Shown here: positions 35,276 through 47,278 of the stretch, one piece after another
Position numbering within the stretch: position 1 is the first letter of the stretch
Layout of the letters: the number at the start of each line of letters is the position of its first letter
Assembly (NCBI GenBank): GCA_008933995.1
Contig: WARS01002905.1
Location: 124,001 to 188,000 of the forward strand
From: Datnioides undecimradiatus
Taxonomy: Eukaryota > Chordata > Actinopteri > Lobotiformes > Datnioididae
Length of the DNA stretch: 64,000 bases
Reading direction: 5' to 3'
Program-made: the position numbers and the translations under genes
The notes under the pieces: model-generated
What the model saw: the letters and a program-made list of their open reading frames with translations, nothing else
The model's database searches: none
Told to the model about the DNA's origin: nothing

Positions 35276-36520
35276 ATGACCTCCATGGATGACAACATGA
35301 CGGCATTCACGACTGAGGTAACAACACTGCTCACACACACACAGATAAAACTGACTGATTATAGGTTATTGATCTATCTGATCTCCTGAGTTTCTAATAA
35401 TTTGAGATCCAGGAATGAAAAACAGAGTAAAACATTTTTAGCTGCAGTAGGTGAGTTCAGGTGAGTTCAGGTGTGTCATCTCTTCCTGTCAGGACCCATC
35501 CTCCCTCAGTCCCTCGCCCAACCCTTACGATGACTACGACTACCCTGACCTGATGTGTAACCAGGACTCTGTGCGAGAATTCAGGAGTCGCTATGAGCCT
35601 CCACTGTTTTGGATGATTGCCTTGGTGGGCGGAGCTGGGAACCTGGCTGTGGTGTGGATCTACCTGAACTTCCGAAGGCGGCTGAAGACCATGACAGATG
35701 TGTATTTGCTGAACCTGGCGGTGGCCGACCTGCTGTTCCTCATCACACTGCCGCTTTGGGCCGCCGACGCGTTGCATGGCTGGAGCTTTGGCACTGGCCT
35801 CTGCAAAGTGAACTCTGCCCTCTACAAAGTGAACCTGTTCAGTAGTATGCTACTGCTCACCTGTATCAGCATCGACCGCTACGTGGTCATTGTGCAGGTC
35901 ACCAAGGCACAGAACTCGCAGTTGGAGCGGCGCCGCTGCAGACGGTTGGTGTGTTTGGGTGTGTGGCTGCTGGCCCTGCTGCTCGCCACCCCAGAACTTG
36001 CGTTCGCCACCACCGCTGAGGCGGAATCACAGCTGTACTGCAGGATGGTCTTCCCACCTCACATGGGCAACCGCACAAAGATCCTGGTGCTATCGCTGCA
36101 GGTGAGCATGGGCTTCTGCCTGCCCTTCATCGTCATGGCCTTCTGTTACAGCGTCATCGTTGCCAAACTGCTCAAGACTCGGAACTTCCAGAAGCACAAA
36201 GCCATGCGTGTCATCCTGGTCGTGGTGGTGGCATTTGTTGTGTCACAGCTGCCCTACGATGGCGTGCTGGTGATGGAGGCAGCGCAGGCATCCAACATGA
36301 CCATGACGGACTGCGAGGTGATGAAACGCTTCAACACTGTGGGCCAGGTGCTGAAAAGTCCTGTAGCTACGCCCTGCCTGCCTGAACCCCTTCCTCCTGC
36401 GTCTTTGTGGGTGTGCGTTTTCACGTGACATGCTTAGGCTGTTAGCATAGTGCTGCTGCCAACCCGATATTAGAAGATCAGCAAGTAGAATCCTGCAAGT
36501 CCGCTAGAGCTCCTGGAAAC
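35276..36520 (+). CDS. ccr9: CCR9-like chemokine receptor (7-TM GPCR), 3' end disrupted
   Basis: Two coding exons. 35276-35317 gives MTSMDDNMTAFTTE and ends at a GT donor. 35493 onward gives DPSSLSPSPNPYDDYDYPDL, a tyrosine-rich acidic N-terminus typical of chemokine receptors (possible tyrosine sulfation). TM1 follows REFRSRYEPPLFWMIALVGG; TM2 is YLLNLAVADLLFLITLPLWA. CISIDRYVVIVQ is the DRY box, HKAMRVILVVVVAFVVSQLP is TM6, and NMTMTDCEVMKRFNTVGQVL precedes TM7. The best fit is CCR9 (NNVRQF, PPLYWLVFIVGALGN); ACKR4 is the alternative, but the receptor keeps DRY. After about residue 302 the TM7 region (expected CLNPFLYVFVG) is present in pieces in different frames (CLNPFLL, FVGVRFH, then CCCQPDIRRSASRILQV in the tail), broken by short indels. 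AATAAA follows near 36695. Confidence 0.8.
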
Positions 36521-38050
36521 CTCAGTGATGTCCGGACAGCGACACCTCGCAGGCACTGTCACTGTAGAGACATGGACTACTGCAACTTCCTGTTTGTGCT
36601 ACAACAACTGTGATGTCGACAGCTGACATCAAACTTTATTTGTTCGTGTGGCTTTTCAAATTCTGCAGGAGTGTTTTTTAAGGGGTTAGTTTTTCAAAAT
36701 AAAGGACAAACAATGTTGTTTGGCTGCAAACACAATGATTTACATTCACGTGTTTGTTTTAAAGGACTTGGGTCACATGACACCTTCAATTAACACACAC
36801 CTTCAAACAGCTGCAGTGCAAAATGAACCCATCAGGCCTTGAGCGCATCATCTTTCTTCACACAGTGAAACTTTCAAGCAGCTAGCTGCAGGGAGCTAAT
36901 TGCATAAAAAATGGTTTCCGTTCAACTTCACTGTTTCACTTCAGTTCATAAGCGTCAAATAATCTTTTTTTCCAGAACTTCTCAGGACTTTCAGGACTCT
37001 CCCAGACTTGTATGTTTATTGAATGTGAAGCTATTTAACGACAAACTGTGATGTTTTTAGCTGCTGTTGTTGGACTTTGGTCACAATCTTGTTTTTCTAA
37101 GATGGTCACTGCGTTGCATCATCCTGTTCAAACAGGAAACGCATCACATGGAGGAAAGAAGGATGTTAACGTGATTTCTGTCAGCCTGCTGTTTGTTTGA
37201 GTACAGTCATTTACACAAGAAGGAACTGATCTGCTACTGCCAGACTGCACCACTGCGCAGCACTGCTCGCAGATGCTAACCACCTGTTGATGTTTGATGC
37301 ACATAGACTGAAGTGTATTTACATGATAAGTGACATTAACGTGCGTGGACATGTGAAGAGGCTGTGTGAGCACGACAACCAGGGGGAAGTTGATTAAAAA
37401 ACAAAGTCCACGCTAACTCTTCATCCTTCCTCCTCTCGTCCTGTTTGTGTCTGTGCCTGATGTATGGTAAGACTAGAGCCTGGACCCTGCCGATTGTGGG
37501 GTCCACACAGCATTCTGTCCATGTTAAGATGCACCGTGACTGGCGAGACAAGGAGTTTATATGTGGTTTTGTTATAGATGTTAACATGTAATAGAAACCG
37601 ACGTTATGATGCTTTAAGTTCTTTGCAACATGTGTGTGTTCTTTGTCACTGTATATTGCATTTATGATGCGAACTGAAGCTTCGAATAAATCTTGACTCG
37701 AGTGCTCTGCTGATCTCCGATCTGATTCTTCACCACTGTAAGAAACCACATCTAACAGCCCCTGAAGTTTGATGTGTACGAAGCCGAGCACCTCACTTGT
37801 CGTCTCTGCCACTGGCGTTGATGCAGGAAGGTTCACAGTCGGAAATCAGCCATACGATCAGTTATTATCATGACGTCTCATCTCCATGATCACAGCAGTT
37901 TGCTGACTGCTGTGTTTATTTGTCAAATTGGTGAAAAAGAATTTACCCAGGAACCTTTATTGTCCCAGAATGCAACAGGACAGCAGCTGGAAGACAACCT
38001 GCATCTGTCCAATCAGGTGGTCTGACAGGCTTACATCATGACACAACTCA
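36521..38050. other. 3' flank of the receptor; possible LTR-like piece at about 37.4-37.8 kb
   Basis: Mostly featureless. Around 37440-37760 an AATAAA (37685) is followed by a CTCGAGTGCTCTGCTGATCT-type stretch that resembles the R/U5 end of a fish LTR element, and a 166-residue minus-strand frame covers 37336-37836. I recognise no protein domain and could not define LTR ends, so this is only a suspicion. Confidence 0.3.
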
Positions 38051-38069
38051 GCCGACACAGAGGAAGCTG

Positions 38070-38465
38070 ACCTTCCATCTGTCTGCCTGCCTGCCTGTCT
38101 GACTGCTTGCCTGTCTGCTTGCCTGCCTGTCTGTCTGACTGCCTGCCTGTCTGTCTGCCTGCCTACCTGTCTGACTATGTGTCTGTCTGTCTGTCTAACT
38201 ATGTGCCTGTCTGTCTGTCTGTCTATGTGCCTGTCTGTCTGACTATGTGACTGTCTGACTATGTGTCTGTCTGACTATGTGCCTGTCTGTCTGTCTGTCT
38301 GACTATGTGTCTGTCTGACTATGTGCCTGTCTGTCTGTCTGACTGACTGTGTGACTGTCTGTGTGTTGTGTCGTTGCAGTATCGTCATCTCTTCCTGAGT
38401 TTCACTTCCTTTTCTGTCACATTTTGTTTTTCAGCGTTTGTCAGACAGACAGTCAGACAGACAGG
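38070..38465. repeat. (CTGT)n array with GACTATGTG interruptions
   Basis: CTGTCTGCCTGCCTGTCTGA-type tetranucleotide repeats with a higher-order unit containing CTGACTATGTGCCTGTCTGT. It ends with an inverted CAGACAGACAG segment near 38445-38463. Confidence 0.9.
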
Positions 38466-38654
38466 CGGGGGTATATACACTGTCAGTGTTTTATATCAGT
38501 GACACAGCTGTGGCTCCACCTCCTCCACAGGTGCAGCTTCAGGTGGAGTCAAGCTGATCACAGAGACCTCAGGTCAGATGTCAGTGCATCATGGGAAGAG
38601 GAGGGGGAGCTCAGTGCATCATGGGAAGTATCCCGACAGATTAGGCTGGTACTC

Positions 38655-38790
38655 AGGCTGTGGCAGAGCAGGTAGACCACCTATCAGAGGATTGGTGGTT
38701 CAATTCCCGGCTCGTCCTGCCGATGTGTCCTCGGGCAATGCTGCGCCATGAGTGTGTGAAAGGGTGAATGCAGACACGTGTTAAAGCTTT
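38655..38790 (+). repeat. tRNA-like SINE fragment
   Basis: It has an A-box-like TGGCAGAGCAGGTAGACC, then GGTGGTTCAATTCCCGGCTC, an RNA polymerase III B-box-like motif, followed by TGTCCTCGGGCAATGC and GTGAATGCAGACACGTG. This string of motifs is typical of a widespread tRNA-derived fish repeat. The 3' end (AAAGCTTTACAAG) is degenerate. Confidence 0.65.
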
Positions 38791-39206
38791 ACAAGTTTCA
38801 TTCACCATTTCAGGACTCGGATCAAGGAAACAGTGTGTTCCTTAAAACAGACGTGTCAGCAGCTTCCTACCTTGCGTGTTTCTGCGCAGGTGTTGAGGCT
38901 GTAACTGTTGTTGACTGCAGTGAGAAACCAGCAGATCAGTTCGTTCGTGGCGCTTCAGATCAGACTGTCGGCTGCTGGGAATGTTTCACCTGCTGCCTAC
39001 ATGTTAACCACTTCCTGTCTGCTCGCTCAGCACTTCCTGTTGAGATTGTCAGAAAGAATCGTGTTTCTGTAAATCACCTGAAACACAGTGTCAGTTTGTT
39101 ACCATGGTGACGTCAGGAATCTGTTTTATTGTTTCTGTTGTTTTGGTTTCAATGAGTCAAATAAAACTTCACTGGAAACTGAACAAATAACCGCTGAGTC
39201 ACACTG

Positions 39207-39222
39207 AGTGTGTGTGTGTGTG

Positions 39223-39259
<37 letters not shown>
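39207..39259. repeat. (GT)n microsatellite
   Basis: A GT run of about 26 units just upstream of the bfsp2 first exon. Confidence 0.95.
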
Positions 39260-39443
39260 AATGCGCTGCTCAGGGTCAGTGACCCCTGTGACTCTGTGTT
39301 CCATGAGAACAAAGGCTTAGGTCGCTTGCCAACCAACCCTGTTACCTCCTGGACAAAAGAAGCGTATGTTCCAAGCTCACTCTCCATAAATCCCTTTAAT
39401 TGCAGGGCTCTGGGCAGTTTGACACTGGGAGCTGCTGAGCGTC

Positions 39444-42077
39444 ATGCCTCTGCCCCGACGCCGCTCATCCTTCCTGGGACAACCGTCCTCCGAGCGCCCG
39501 GCCCCCACCTCCTGCGGGCGGATCAGCTCAGCCAGCACCACTGCACCCCGGGGTGTGTTTGTGGGCTCGTCCCCCCCGATGGGTGGGGCTTCTTGCCTGG
39601 GGACACGGGTGTCCCGTAGAGCTCTGGGCATCAGCAGTGTCTTCCTGCAGGGGATGAGGAGCAGCGCAACGCCAGTGCTTCCCCGGGCCAGTGAGCAGGC
39701 GGCTGGTGTCGGCGCCACAGCGGCTGGACTCAACAGCTGCCTGATGGAGTACAGAGACAAAGTGAGAGCTCTGGAGCAGCTGAACCAGCAGCTGGAGGAA
39801 CAGATCCGACTGTGCCTGGACCGCAAAGCATCTAGCGCCGGGGCCTGGGGGGCCCTCAGGAGGGATTGGGAGGACATCTACAGACAGGTGAGGACAGGCA
39901 TGTAATTCAATTCAATTCAGTTTAATTCAATTTTATTTATAAAGTACCAATTCACAACAAAAGTCATCTCAGGGCACTTTACAAACAGAGCGGGTCTAGA
40001 CCACACTCATTACTATTAATTACACCCAACAGTTCCACCATGAGCAAGCACTTGGCAAAAGTGGCAAGGAAAAACTTCCTTTTAACAGGCAGAAACCTTG
40101 GACAGATCCTGGCTCTAGGTTGACGGACATCTGCCTTGACCGGTTGGGGGGAAAGAGAGAGACAGGAGAGAGAGAGAATACACCATGTCGCAGACAGAGA
40201 TACAGGAGTACATAACTTTAGATGAAAACTGGCAGGATGGTAGAACAACAGAGTTCTAACTATGGGAACTATTTGCAGTACATTATAAAATAATAATGAT
40301 ATGATAATAGTGGCAGCAGAGGACACGGGGCAGGTCGGTGGAGCCACAAGATCGAATGTTTAAAACAAGACCACAGGTATCTCAATAAGAGAGGGGTACA
40401 GAGAGAGAGACCAGAGAGAGAAACAAGCACAGCACTAGGGAGAAGGACACAGAGTTAATGGTTAATCTGTGATGGTCAAAATGAGTTGAAAGGAGAGAGA
40501 GGCGAAGTGTGGCGACCATCTGGATGTCCCCAGCAGCCTCGACCTATAACAGCATAAGTGAGGGTGTGAAGGAGATAGTTTGACTATGGGTGTAGTTCGC
40601 ATGGTAACTAGAACTAGCTGTAAGATTTGTCAGACAGGAAGGTTTTCAGCTTTACTTTAAAAGTACCCCGACAACTGGTTTCCACAGGGCGAGCCTGAGA
40701 GCTAAAGCTCGGCCTCCCATTCTACTTTTGGAGAATTCTGGGGAGCCACAAGCAAGCCTGCTCTCTGAGAGGCGAGAAAGCGTCTGTTAAGGGTAATAAG
40801 GAATTAACACTCATTTGATGTACAATGAACTTGGCCAGCAGTATTAGAGCTTGTATGCAGAGTAAGAAGAAGGACTTTAAAGTCTATTCTGAACTTTATA
40901 GGGAGCCAATGAAGAGAAGATAAAACTGGAGAAATATGATCTCTCTTGTTAATTCCCATCAGAACCCTCGATGTAGCATTTTGGATGAGCTGCAGGCTTC
41001 TCCAGAAGGCTGGTCCGGGACAACCTGACAACAGATTACAGTAGTCAGCCTTGAGGTAACAAATGCATGGACTAGCTTTTCAGCATCACTTTGGGACAGG
41101 ATGTTCTAATCTTAGCTATGTTGCGCAAGTGAATGAAGGCAGTCCTAGTGACCTGACTAATGTGAGACTGAAAGGACATGTCCTGGTCAAATATGACTCC
41201 CGTGTTCCTCAGGGTTGAACTGGAGGCCAGGGTAACGCCATCCAAAGCAACAGCAAGGTCAGATAACCTGCCTCTGAGGTAATGTAAAGGTGTGAGAGAA
41301 TGCGTGTAGTGACCCACAGTAGCAAACTATGATTGGACTATTTCCCCCAAAGCCTCCCAGCATGCACTGGGGAATTGATGGACAGAAGTCAGATTTTCCA
41401 GGTTCCTGTGTTTGCAACCTGCTGCCTGAGGTTCCAGGTAGACGTTCTCAGCATCTCAATGCAGATCTGACAAACTGAGTGTTGGTTCTGTTTCTGTTGA
41501 TGGTTGATGACAGGAAGTTGCCGTGTGGGGTTTCCCCAGACCAACAGTGGATGGTTCCCTTGCAGAACACCTGTCTGACATATTTTCACTTTGATCCATC
41601 ACAAAAATTCATGTGGTGTGTTGCCGGGGTTACCAAATGCTGTGGTATAAACAGGATGAGCAGTTTGTCTCACGCTGGCATGAGGTCAACACACTTTGTT
41701 TCCCACAAACCAACCTCCAGGTCCCCCCCACCAATCCAGAATGCTGATTTCAGGCCAGGAGCTGGTTCAGTTCTGACCAGAAACCAGGGTCAGAGGAGCA
41801 TTTAACCTTCAAGACTGCATCATATTTAATATCATGGCAGTCACCCCACCACTAGATTAATAATTACAGTTACAACAAATACATGAACAGTTAATCTAGT
41901 GTGTGTGCGCTGCCCCCTGCTGGCTGCAGCTGCTCTCACTTCTTTGATTTCCTGTGTTTTCTGCAGGTCAGTGAAGCAATCCTCGACAACGCCCGGCTGA
42001 TATTGCAGACAGAGAATGTTCAGGCCAATGCAAGGGACTTCAAGGACAGGTGTCTCTCTCTCTCTCTCTCTCTCTCT

Positions 42078-42119
<42 letters not shown>

Positions 42120-44066
42120 CTAATAGCCCGAATGATGGGTGTCTCAGTTAGATGCAGACCGATTGTTTCCAGGTCATTTTCATCCTGTATCATTCCTCGG
42201 AGGTGACTGTTTCCCAGGTTCAGATCCACCCCGTGTGTTTCCATGCAAACAAAGATAACACGAAACGGTAAATTGATTTTGATTTTGTTGGAAACTGATG
42301 TAGGATGCTAATATTACACTCGATGAGTTACCTCATTATTGTCAGCTCATCTCCTTGTTCCTGAATGCATCACCGTCAGCGGACACAATATCAGTTTGTT
42401 TTGTTAACCCCTTCACTGTCAGATAGTCGCTGACCTCTGATGTCAAACATGAACCATGACACCTTTCGTAAGTGATAACACGTGATAGCACCTGATTACA
42501 GGTAACGACACAAAATGACATCAGTTATGATGTCAGTGTTTCCTCATCAGATCTCACAGTCAAAGATTTGAGCTATTGGAAACTAATCACATGATTAAAC
42601 CTCAGTTAGACCAGGTCTAAGATAATCCCCTGTTAGACCAGGTCTTCAGCTAAACCTCAGTTAGACCAGGTCTAAGCTAAACCTTAGTTAAACTAGGTCT
42701 AAGATAATCCTCTGTTAGACCAGGTCTTTGTTGGTCCTCGCAGGTTTGAGAGCAAACGCTTACGTTCAGGAAGGCAGTGGAGGAGGAGATCAGCTCTCTG
42801 TACAAAGTGATCGACGACGCCAACCAGACGAAGGTGGAGCTCGAGAAGCAGATGGGAGCATGAGCTGAACCTTCTGCCAGCCTGGGCACAACCACCGAGC
42901 GATTCCGCAAACTCTGGTCTAAAAACACACAGTTGAGATGAACTGATGTCTTCACACTGATGCTTGTCTCTGTCTGAGAGGACATGTTTAATTCACTCTG
43001 TGCTTCCAGTTGCAGCACAAAAACTCTGGACTTTCCTTCCTGGGCTGGTTTAAGTCCTCTGCACATTCAACTTCGTTTAGTTATTGGTTTATTCAAACGT
43101 TCCTCTCCTAAAACTTCGGCTACTGACGAAACAAAGAGCGTCTCAGGCTCTTCAGATTCATTTGTTCGGCAGCACACCTATTGACCTGCTGTTGTGCAGG
43201 TGCTGATGTTCTGTGCGACGGTGTGGCTTTTAACTTATAAATCAAACTCCATTTCCATCATAGCCAGCAAAACTCAGGTGTTAAGTCAGTAAAATGCCCC
43301 TTTAACAAACTGAAAGTGAGATCATGTGACCTGTCTACTTCCTGTCCGTCTGTCCTGACAGGACGTGCGAGTCCTCTACAATCAGATGGCAGGACGTGAG
43401 GTGGACGAACCCGACGCTCCCATAAAACCAGTCTGGACCAGGTCTTGGCCTGTCCAGGAGCCACTGGGAAAGGTGACAGAGAGGAACAGAGCTGACACCG
43501 ACAGCTACCTGGAGTGTAAGGTGAGGACATCTCACCTGCACAGGTGTCCTGGCATGTTGGACCCCTCTCTTTCAGGCAGGTGTGTTTGATGAACTGTGTC
43601 TTGCTGTAGGAGGCGCAGTGTGTGGGCAGCAGACTGAGTCCCTGAGGAGGCAGGTGGAGGCGCTAGGCCGAGTGTAAGCCAAGCACGGCTGCAAGATCAA
43701 AGCCTGCAAGGCCGAACTGAGTCCATCAGAGCGCTGGTGAGACACACACAGCGATCGATCACCCGATCACATGTTCGACTAACACCTGACCTCAGAGACA
43801 TGTTATCATGTGTCCTGCAGAAACGAGGCCTGGAGAACTCCCTGAGCGATGCCCAGCACTGGCACGACATGGAGATACAGAACCTCGGCTCAGTGGTGGC
43901 CAAGCTAGAGGCGGAGCTGGGCGACGTGCGCAGCGAGATAGAACAGCAGCGCCGAGACTATGACACGCTGCTCAGCAACAAGCAGCGTCTGGAGCAGGAA
44001 ATCAGTATGTACCATGGCATCCTGGATGGCGAGGAGAGCCGCTTCCAGCCCACGGAGACACCGTGA
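39444..44066 (+). CDS. bfsp2: Beaded filament structural protein 2 (phakinin)
   Basis: A lens-specific intermediate filament protein that pairs with filensin in the beaded filament. Exons: 39444-39887, 41967-42049, 42744-42916, 43362-43520, 43610-43736 and 43821-44066. The head has [10 protein letters not shown] and [18 protein letters not shown], nearly identical to phakinin [13 protein letters not shown]. Coil 1A is [20 protein letters not shown]. Exon 2 reads [20 protein letters not shown], exon 3 [20 protein letters not shown] and exon 4 [20 protein letters not shown]. Exon 6 reads [40 protein letters not shown] and [16 protein letters not shown], then stops at 44064-44066. The tail is short, as in phakinin. 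The start is chosen at 39444 because an in-frame stop lies just upstream. Exons 3, 4 and 5 contain several one-base frame breaks (for example GAACTGAG where GAAACTGAG restores the helix near 43720). Exons 1, 2 and 6 are clean. Confidence 0.9.
39904..41320 (-). mobile_element. L2-type LINE, 5'-truncated, minus strand
   Basis: In bfsp2 intron 1, antisense to the gene. The minus strand encodes [33 protein letters not shown] and [40 protein letters not shown], the C-terminal region of an L2-clade ORF2. The 3' end at 39904-39945 carries an (AATTC)n tail, the complement of the tail on the 15.4-18.4 kb copy. The endonuclease and catalytic domain are missing. A (GAGA)n patch lies at 40150-40175. Confidence 0.85.
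42050..42118. repeat. (CT)n(CA)n microsatellite at a splice donor
   Basis: Directly after the donor of bfsp2 exon 2 (ends 42049), a CT run of about 13 units is followed by a CA run of about 20 units. Confidence 0.95.
42595..42735. repeat. Tandem repeat TTAGACCAGGTCTAAG
   Basis: About five imperfect copies of a 24-36-base unit containing the palindrome-like TTAGACCAGGTCTAA, just before bfsp2 exon 3. Confidence 0.8.
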
Positions 44067-45965
44067 GTCCACACCTGCTGACACCCAAACCAGGTCCTAC
44101 ACCCAGCTTCACACCTGGGGTCCATGTGATCATCAGACAACCCGAACCTTCCAAGTATCAAGTCAGTCAGGATTATAAGAGACTAAACCAGGATTATATG
44201 AGGCTAAATCAGTATCATATGAGGCAGTATAACAAACTCTGTGCAATGCAGATTAAGATTTTCTGTGACAGGTGCCGTTCAGACTTTCACATATTTACGA
44301 GACATTTTGAGATTACAGTGAAAAATTACTTCAGGATTAAACTAAATTAAGATTATAAACTAAAACTTTGTCACCATCTTTCCCCGTCACCTGTCCAGGT
44401 GTCCAGGTCTGCTTTCAGAACCTGAGGGAGCTGCCAATGCTTCTGCTGCTCCTGACTCAAGGACAGACACTTCAGGAACTTCAGGACCATGATCCCAGTG
44501 GAGGACCTGATGATCAGACTGGTCCGGCAGAGACAATCTGGTGTTTGATGAGACAATCATTGACTATGTGAGGTTCAACTGGTCTCTGCTGGAGCTGGTC
44601 AGGTGTGAATGATGCTGAGAGCCTCCAGCAGTTCTGAGGTCATGTGATCTCAACAATGTTGGTGGTGACATCAGAAGTCTCAATAATGACCTAATCCCAC
44701 AACACCTAAGGACCCATCCAGACCTGGTCCTGTGATCCTGTGGTCTGGATCAGTCTGGCCTCTGACTGTCTCCTGCTGAGCTCACCTGGACTCAGACGTG
44801 TGTTTGAAACGATTTGTATCTTAGTCATGTGACCAGGTTAGGGAACCAGGTGAGACAGATCACAGGTGCACCCAAATGCAGCATCAAAGCCACCGTGTGA
44901 CAGAGTTACCTGTGACACAGTGACACCTCTACACACACCTGAAGGATGTGAGGTCACTTGACCAGTTTCAGGGTCACCTGAATGCATCTAATGGTTCACT
45001 CTCAAAGGATTGTGGGAAATGCGTTGTTGTGGCACAGAGCAGCTGACCTTTGACCTCACCATGTTTTAAACTCAGCTGGATGTGGAGGTGAATAAACCCA
45101 ACACACCCCAGAGTGACAGGTGGACTCAGGTGTGTTTCACCTGTTTCATTTTAAGGTGATGACATCACAGCAGTGTCATGTGATCAGCGTGATGGAAGAG
45201 AGGATTATTTTTTGTTTTCTGATCAATATCTGATAGTTTTAATATTTTGAAACCAACTGAACTTTGATTACTTTGATTTCTGTTAGAAACTGCAGCCACT
45301 TTCAGTGACTCAATAAAGTCTGGCTTTTCTGTCCACTCTTCCAGTTTGGTGAATCTCTGGCGAACACGGTGAGACGGAAACATCATCGCAAAAATTAACT
45401 TATTGATCTGAATGTGAAAAGATATTTCAGTTCGTTTGTGCTAAAAGCTTTCATTTCATTAATGATCGGTCCCTCTGCTGCAGGTTCACTGCTCAGTAAT
45501 TCAATGATATGACACACACAAACATCAATTATCATTATTATTATTAAAGATCAGATGGAAACAGGAAACAGCAGCATTTCAATGATCCACAAACCTGAAG
45601 AAAAACAAAATGATCATTAAATGATCAGTAGGAGTGTTGACGTACGACAGCTGCAGAGCGCCGACGCATCAGAGCTCTTGTATCAATCAAACTAAAATGG
45701 CCGCATGGCGTTTGGGGATTTCTGGCCCTTACTGAGAAAATCCAAAGCTTTCAGCCGCCGGTCATGGCCTTCACCTGCTGAGGGCGCTCTGTACTCAGAT
45801 CAGTCACTGGTGATGGCAAGTCAACTGTCTCCATGACAACAGAGACAAATCAACCAGCTGAGGAGACCAATGGAGAGCAACTGAAGGTCCGGAACGTTTC
45901 CAGTGAGATCATGACTTAATGATGCACATGAGCTGTGTGTGTGTCTGTGTGTGTGAGTGTCTGTG

Positions 45966-46007
<42 letters not shown>

Positions 46008-46399
46008 TGAGTGTGAGTGTATGTGTGTCTGTGCGCGTGTATGTATGAGTGTGTATGTGTGTGCAGGCCAAACATGATGCTCGACAACTCAACAATCATA
46101 ATCACTCTTTATCGGACTCTTGATCACATGACCACACATCATTTAACGACAAAGGAGTGACACCAGCAGCTCAGAGGACAAAACACACAAGATCCTGCAG
46201 CGCCCCCATCAGGACACCACCACCTCCACCACCAAGGACACACAGCACCTTGCTCACACCTGAGGAGGACTCACATACACTGACTCTACACACACACAAC
46301 TACATTCACACACTCTGACCACAGACACGCACACACACACACTCTGAAGTGTAGACCTGCAACTGAGGGGCTTTAATGGTTTGTTGCCATGTGGTCACA

Positions 46400-46640
46400 G
46401 TCTTAGGAGAGGAGAAAGAGGAAACAGGAGAGGAAAGAGGTGAGGAAAGAGGAAACAGGAGAGGAAAGGGTTGAGGAAAGAGGAAACAGGACAGGAAAGA
46501 GAAACAGGAGAGGAAAGAGATGAGGAAAGAGGAAACAGGACAGGAAAGAGGAAACAGGAGAGGAAAGAGGTGAGGAAAGAGGAAACAGGAGAGGAAAGAG
46601 GTGAGGAAAGAGGAAACAGGTGAGGAAAGAGGGGCTTGTC
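46400..46640. repeat. Purine minisatellite GAGGAAAGAGGAAACAGGAG
   Basis: About ten copies of a GAGGAAAGAGGAAACAGGA-type unit. It encodes spurious FPLSSPLSSPVSS repeats on the minus strand. Confidence 0.9.
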
Positions 46641-46682
46641 ATGTCTGTAACTATGTATCAACAGGACACAACCTGGTACTGT

Positions 46683-46805
46683 GATGAGGTGCTGCAGGAG
46701 GCGCTGCAGCCTGCAGGAGTGCTGCAAGGAGGCGCTGCAGCCTGCAGGAGGTGCTGCAGGAGGCGCTGCAGCCTGCAAGAGGTGCTGCAGCAGGCGCTGC
46801 AGGAG
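46683..46805. repeat. GC-rich minisatellite GGAGGTGCTGCAGGAGGCGC
   Basis: Tandem GGCGCTGCAGCCTGCAGGAG units, PstI-site rich (CTGCAG repeated), with strong self-complementarity. Confidence 0.85.
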
Positions 46806-47278
46806 ATCTCGCTCTGTTTGAACTCTCATCAGCCTTCTGGTCTCATCAACAGAGTTTGTGTGTCATCTTTACATGGCTCTTGGTATGTACTTCCTGTCTG
46901 TCCAAGCTCTGATTTACAGCTGATCAGCCAATAAAAATCAAACTTGGTCACAGGAAACGGATCAGAGTGTTCATCCTGTTTACAGTCAGCAGCTTTGTTT
47001 GTTTTGGACAGGAAGTCACTTCCTGTTGGTCATTTCAATCAAGCAGAAAATCAACATTAACAATCAGTCCACTTGCTCCATATTAGCACAATGCTAGCAG
47101 CTAGCCTCCACAGGCTAGCTCTACAGATTTTACCCACAATCCCACAGGCCTGGCATCAGTGTGCAGGTCTGAGCCCGGCCCTCGTACCGATGAAGCTCAG
47201 TGAACGCTAGTGGAGGGCGCCACGTCCCTGCCTGCAGCTGTCAGTAATGCATCAATCCTCAGCCTCTCATTGCAGGAC

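Larger units (their letters stand above)
44067..47278. other. Spacer between bfsp2 and klhl18 with simple repeats
   Basis: A possible poly(A) signal for bfsp2 (AATAAA) is at 45311. A frame near 44400-44570 follows a good AG acceptor (44398), but its frames match no intermediate-filament tail I know. (GT)n lies at 45933-46060, and purine and GC-rich minisatellites at 46400-46805. No other gene is recognised. Confidence 0.5.

Noticed and set aside
37336..37836. 166-residue minus-strand frame, considered as a gene or a retroelement protein
   Set aside because: No recognisable domain, splice sites or retroelement motif. A poly(A)-signal-like AATAAA lies on the other strand, so LTR-like DNA is at best a suspicion.
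38070..38465. Regular direct repeats, considered as a CRISPR-like array
   Set aside because: Units are CTGT-type tetranucleotides without unique spacers, in a vertebrate genome.
44399..44571. Possible extra 3' exon of bfsp2 after an AG acceptor
   Set aside because: The exon at 43821-44066 already ends with a stop at the place where phakinin normally ends, and the candidate frames match no filament tail.
46395..46829. Minus-strand frame with FPLSSPLSSPVSS repeats
   Set aside because: It is coded by a purine minisatellite and has no unique sequence.
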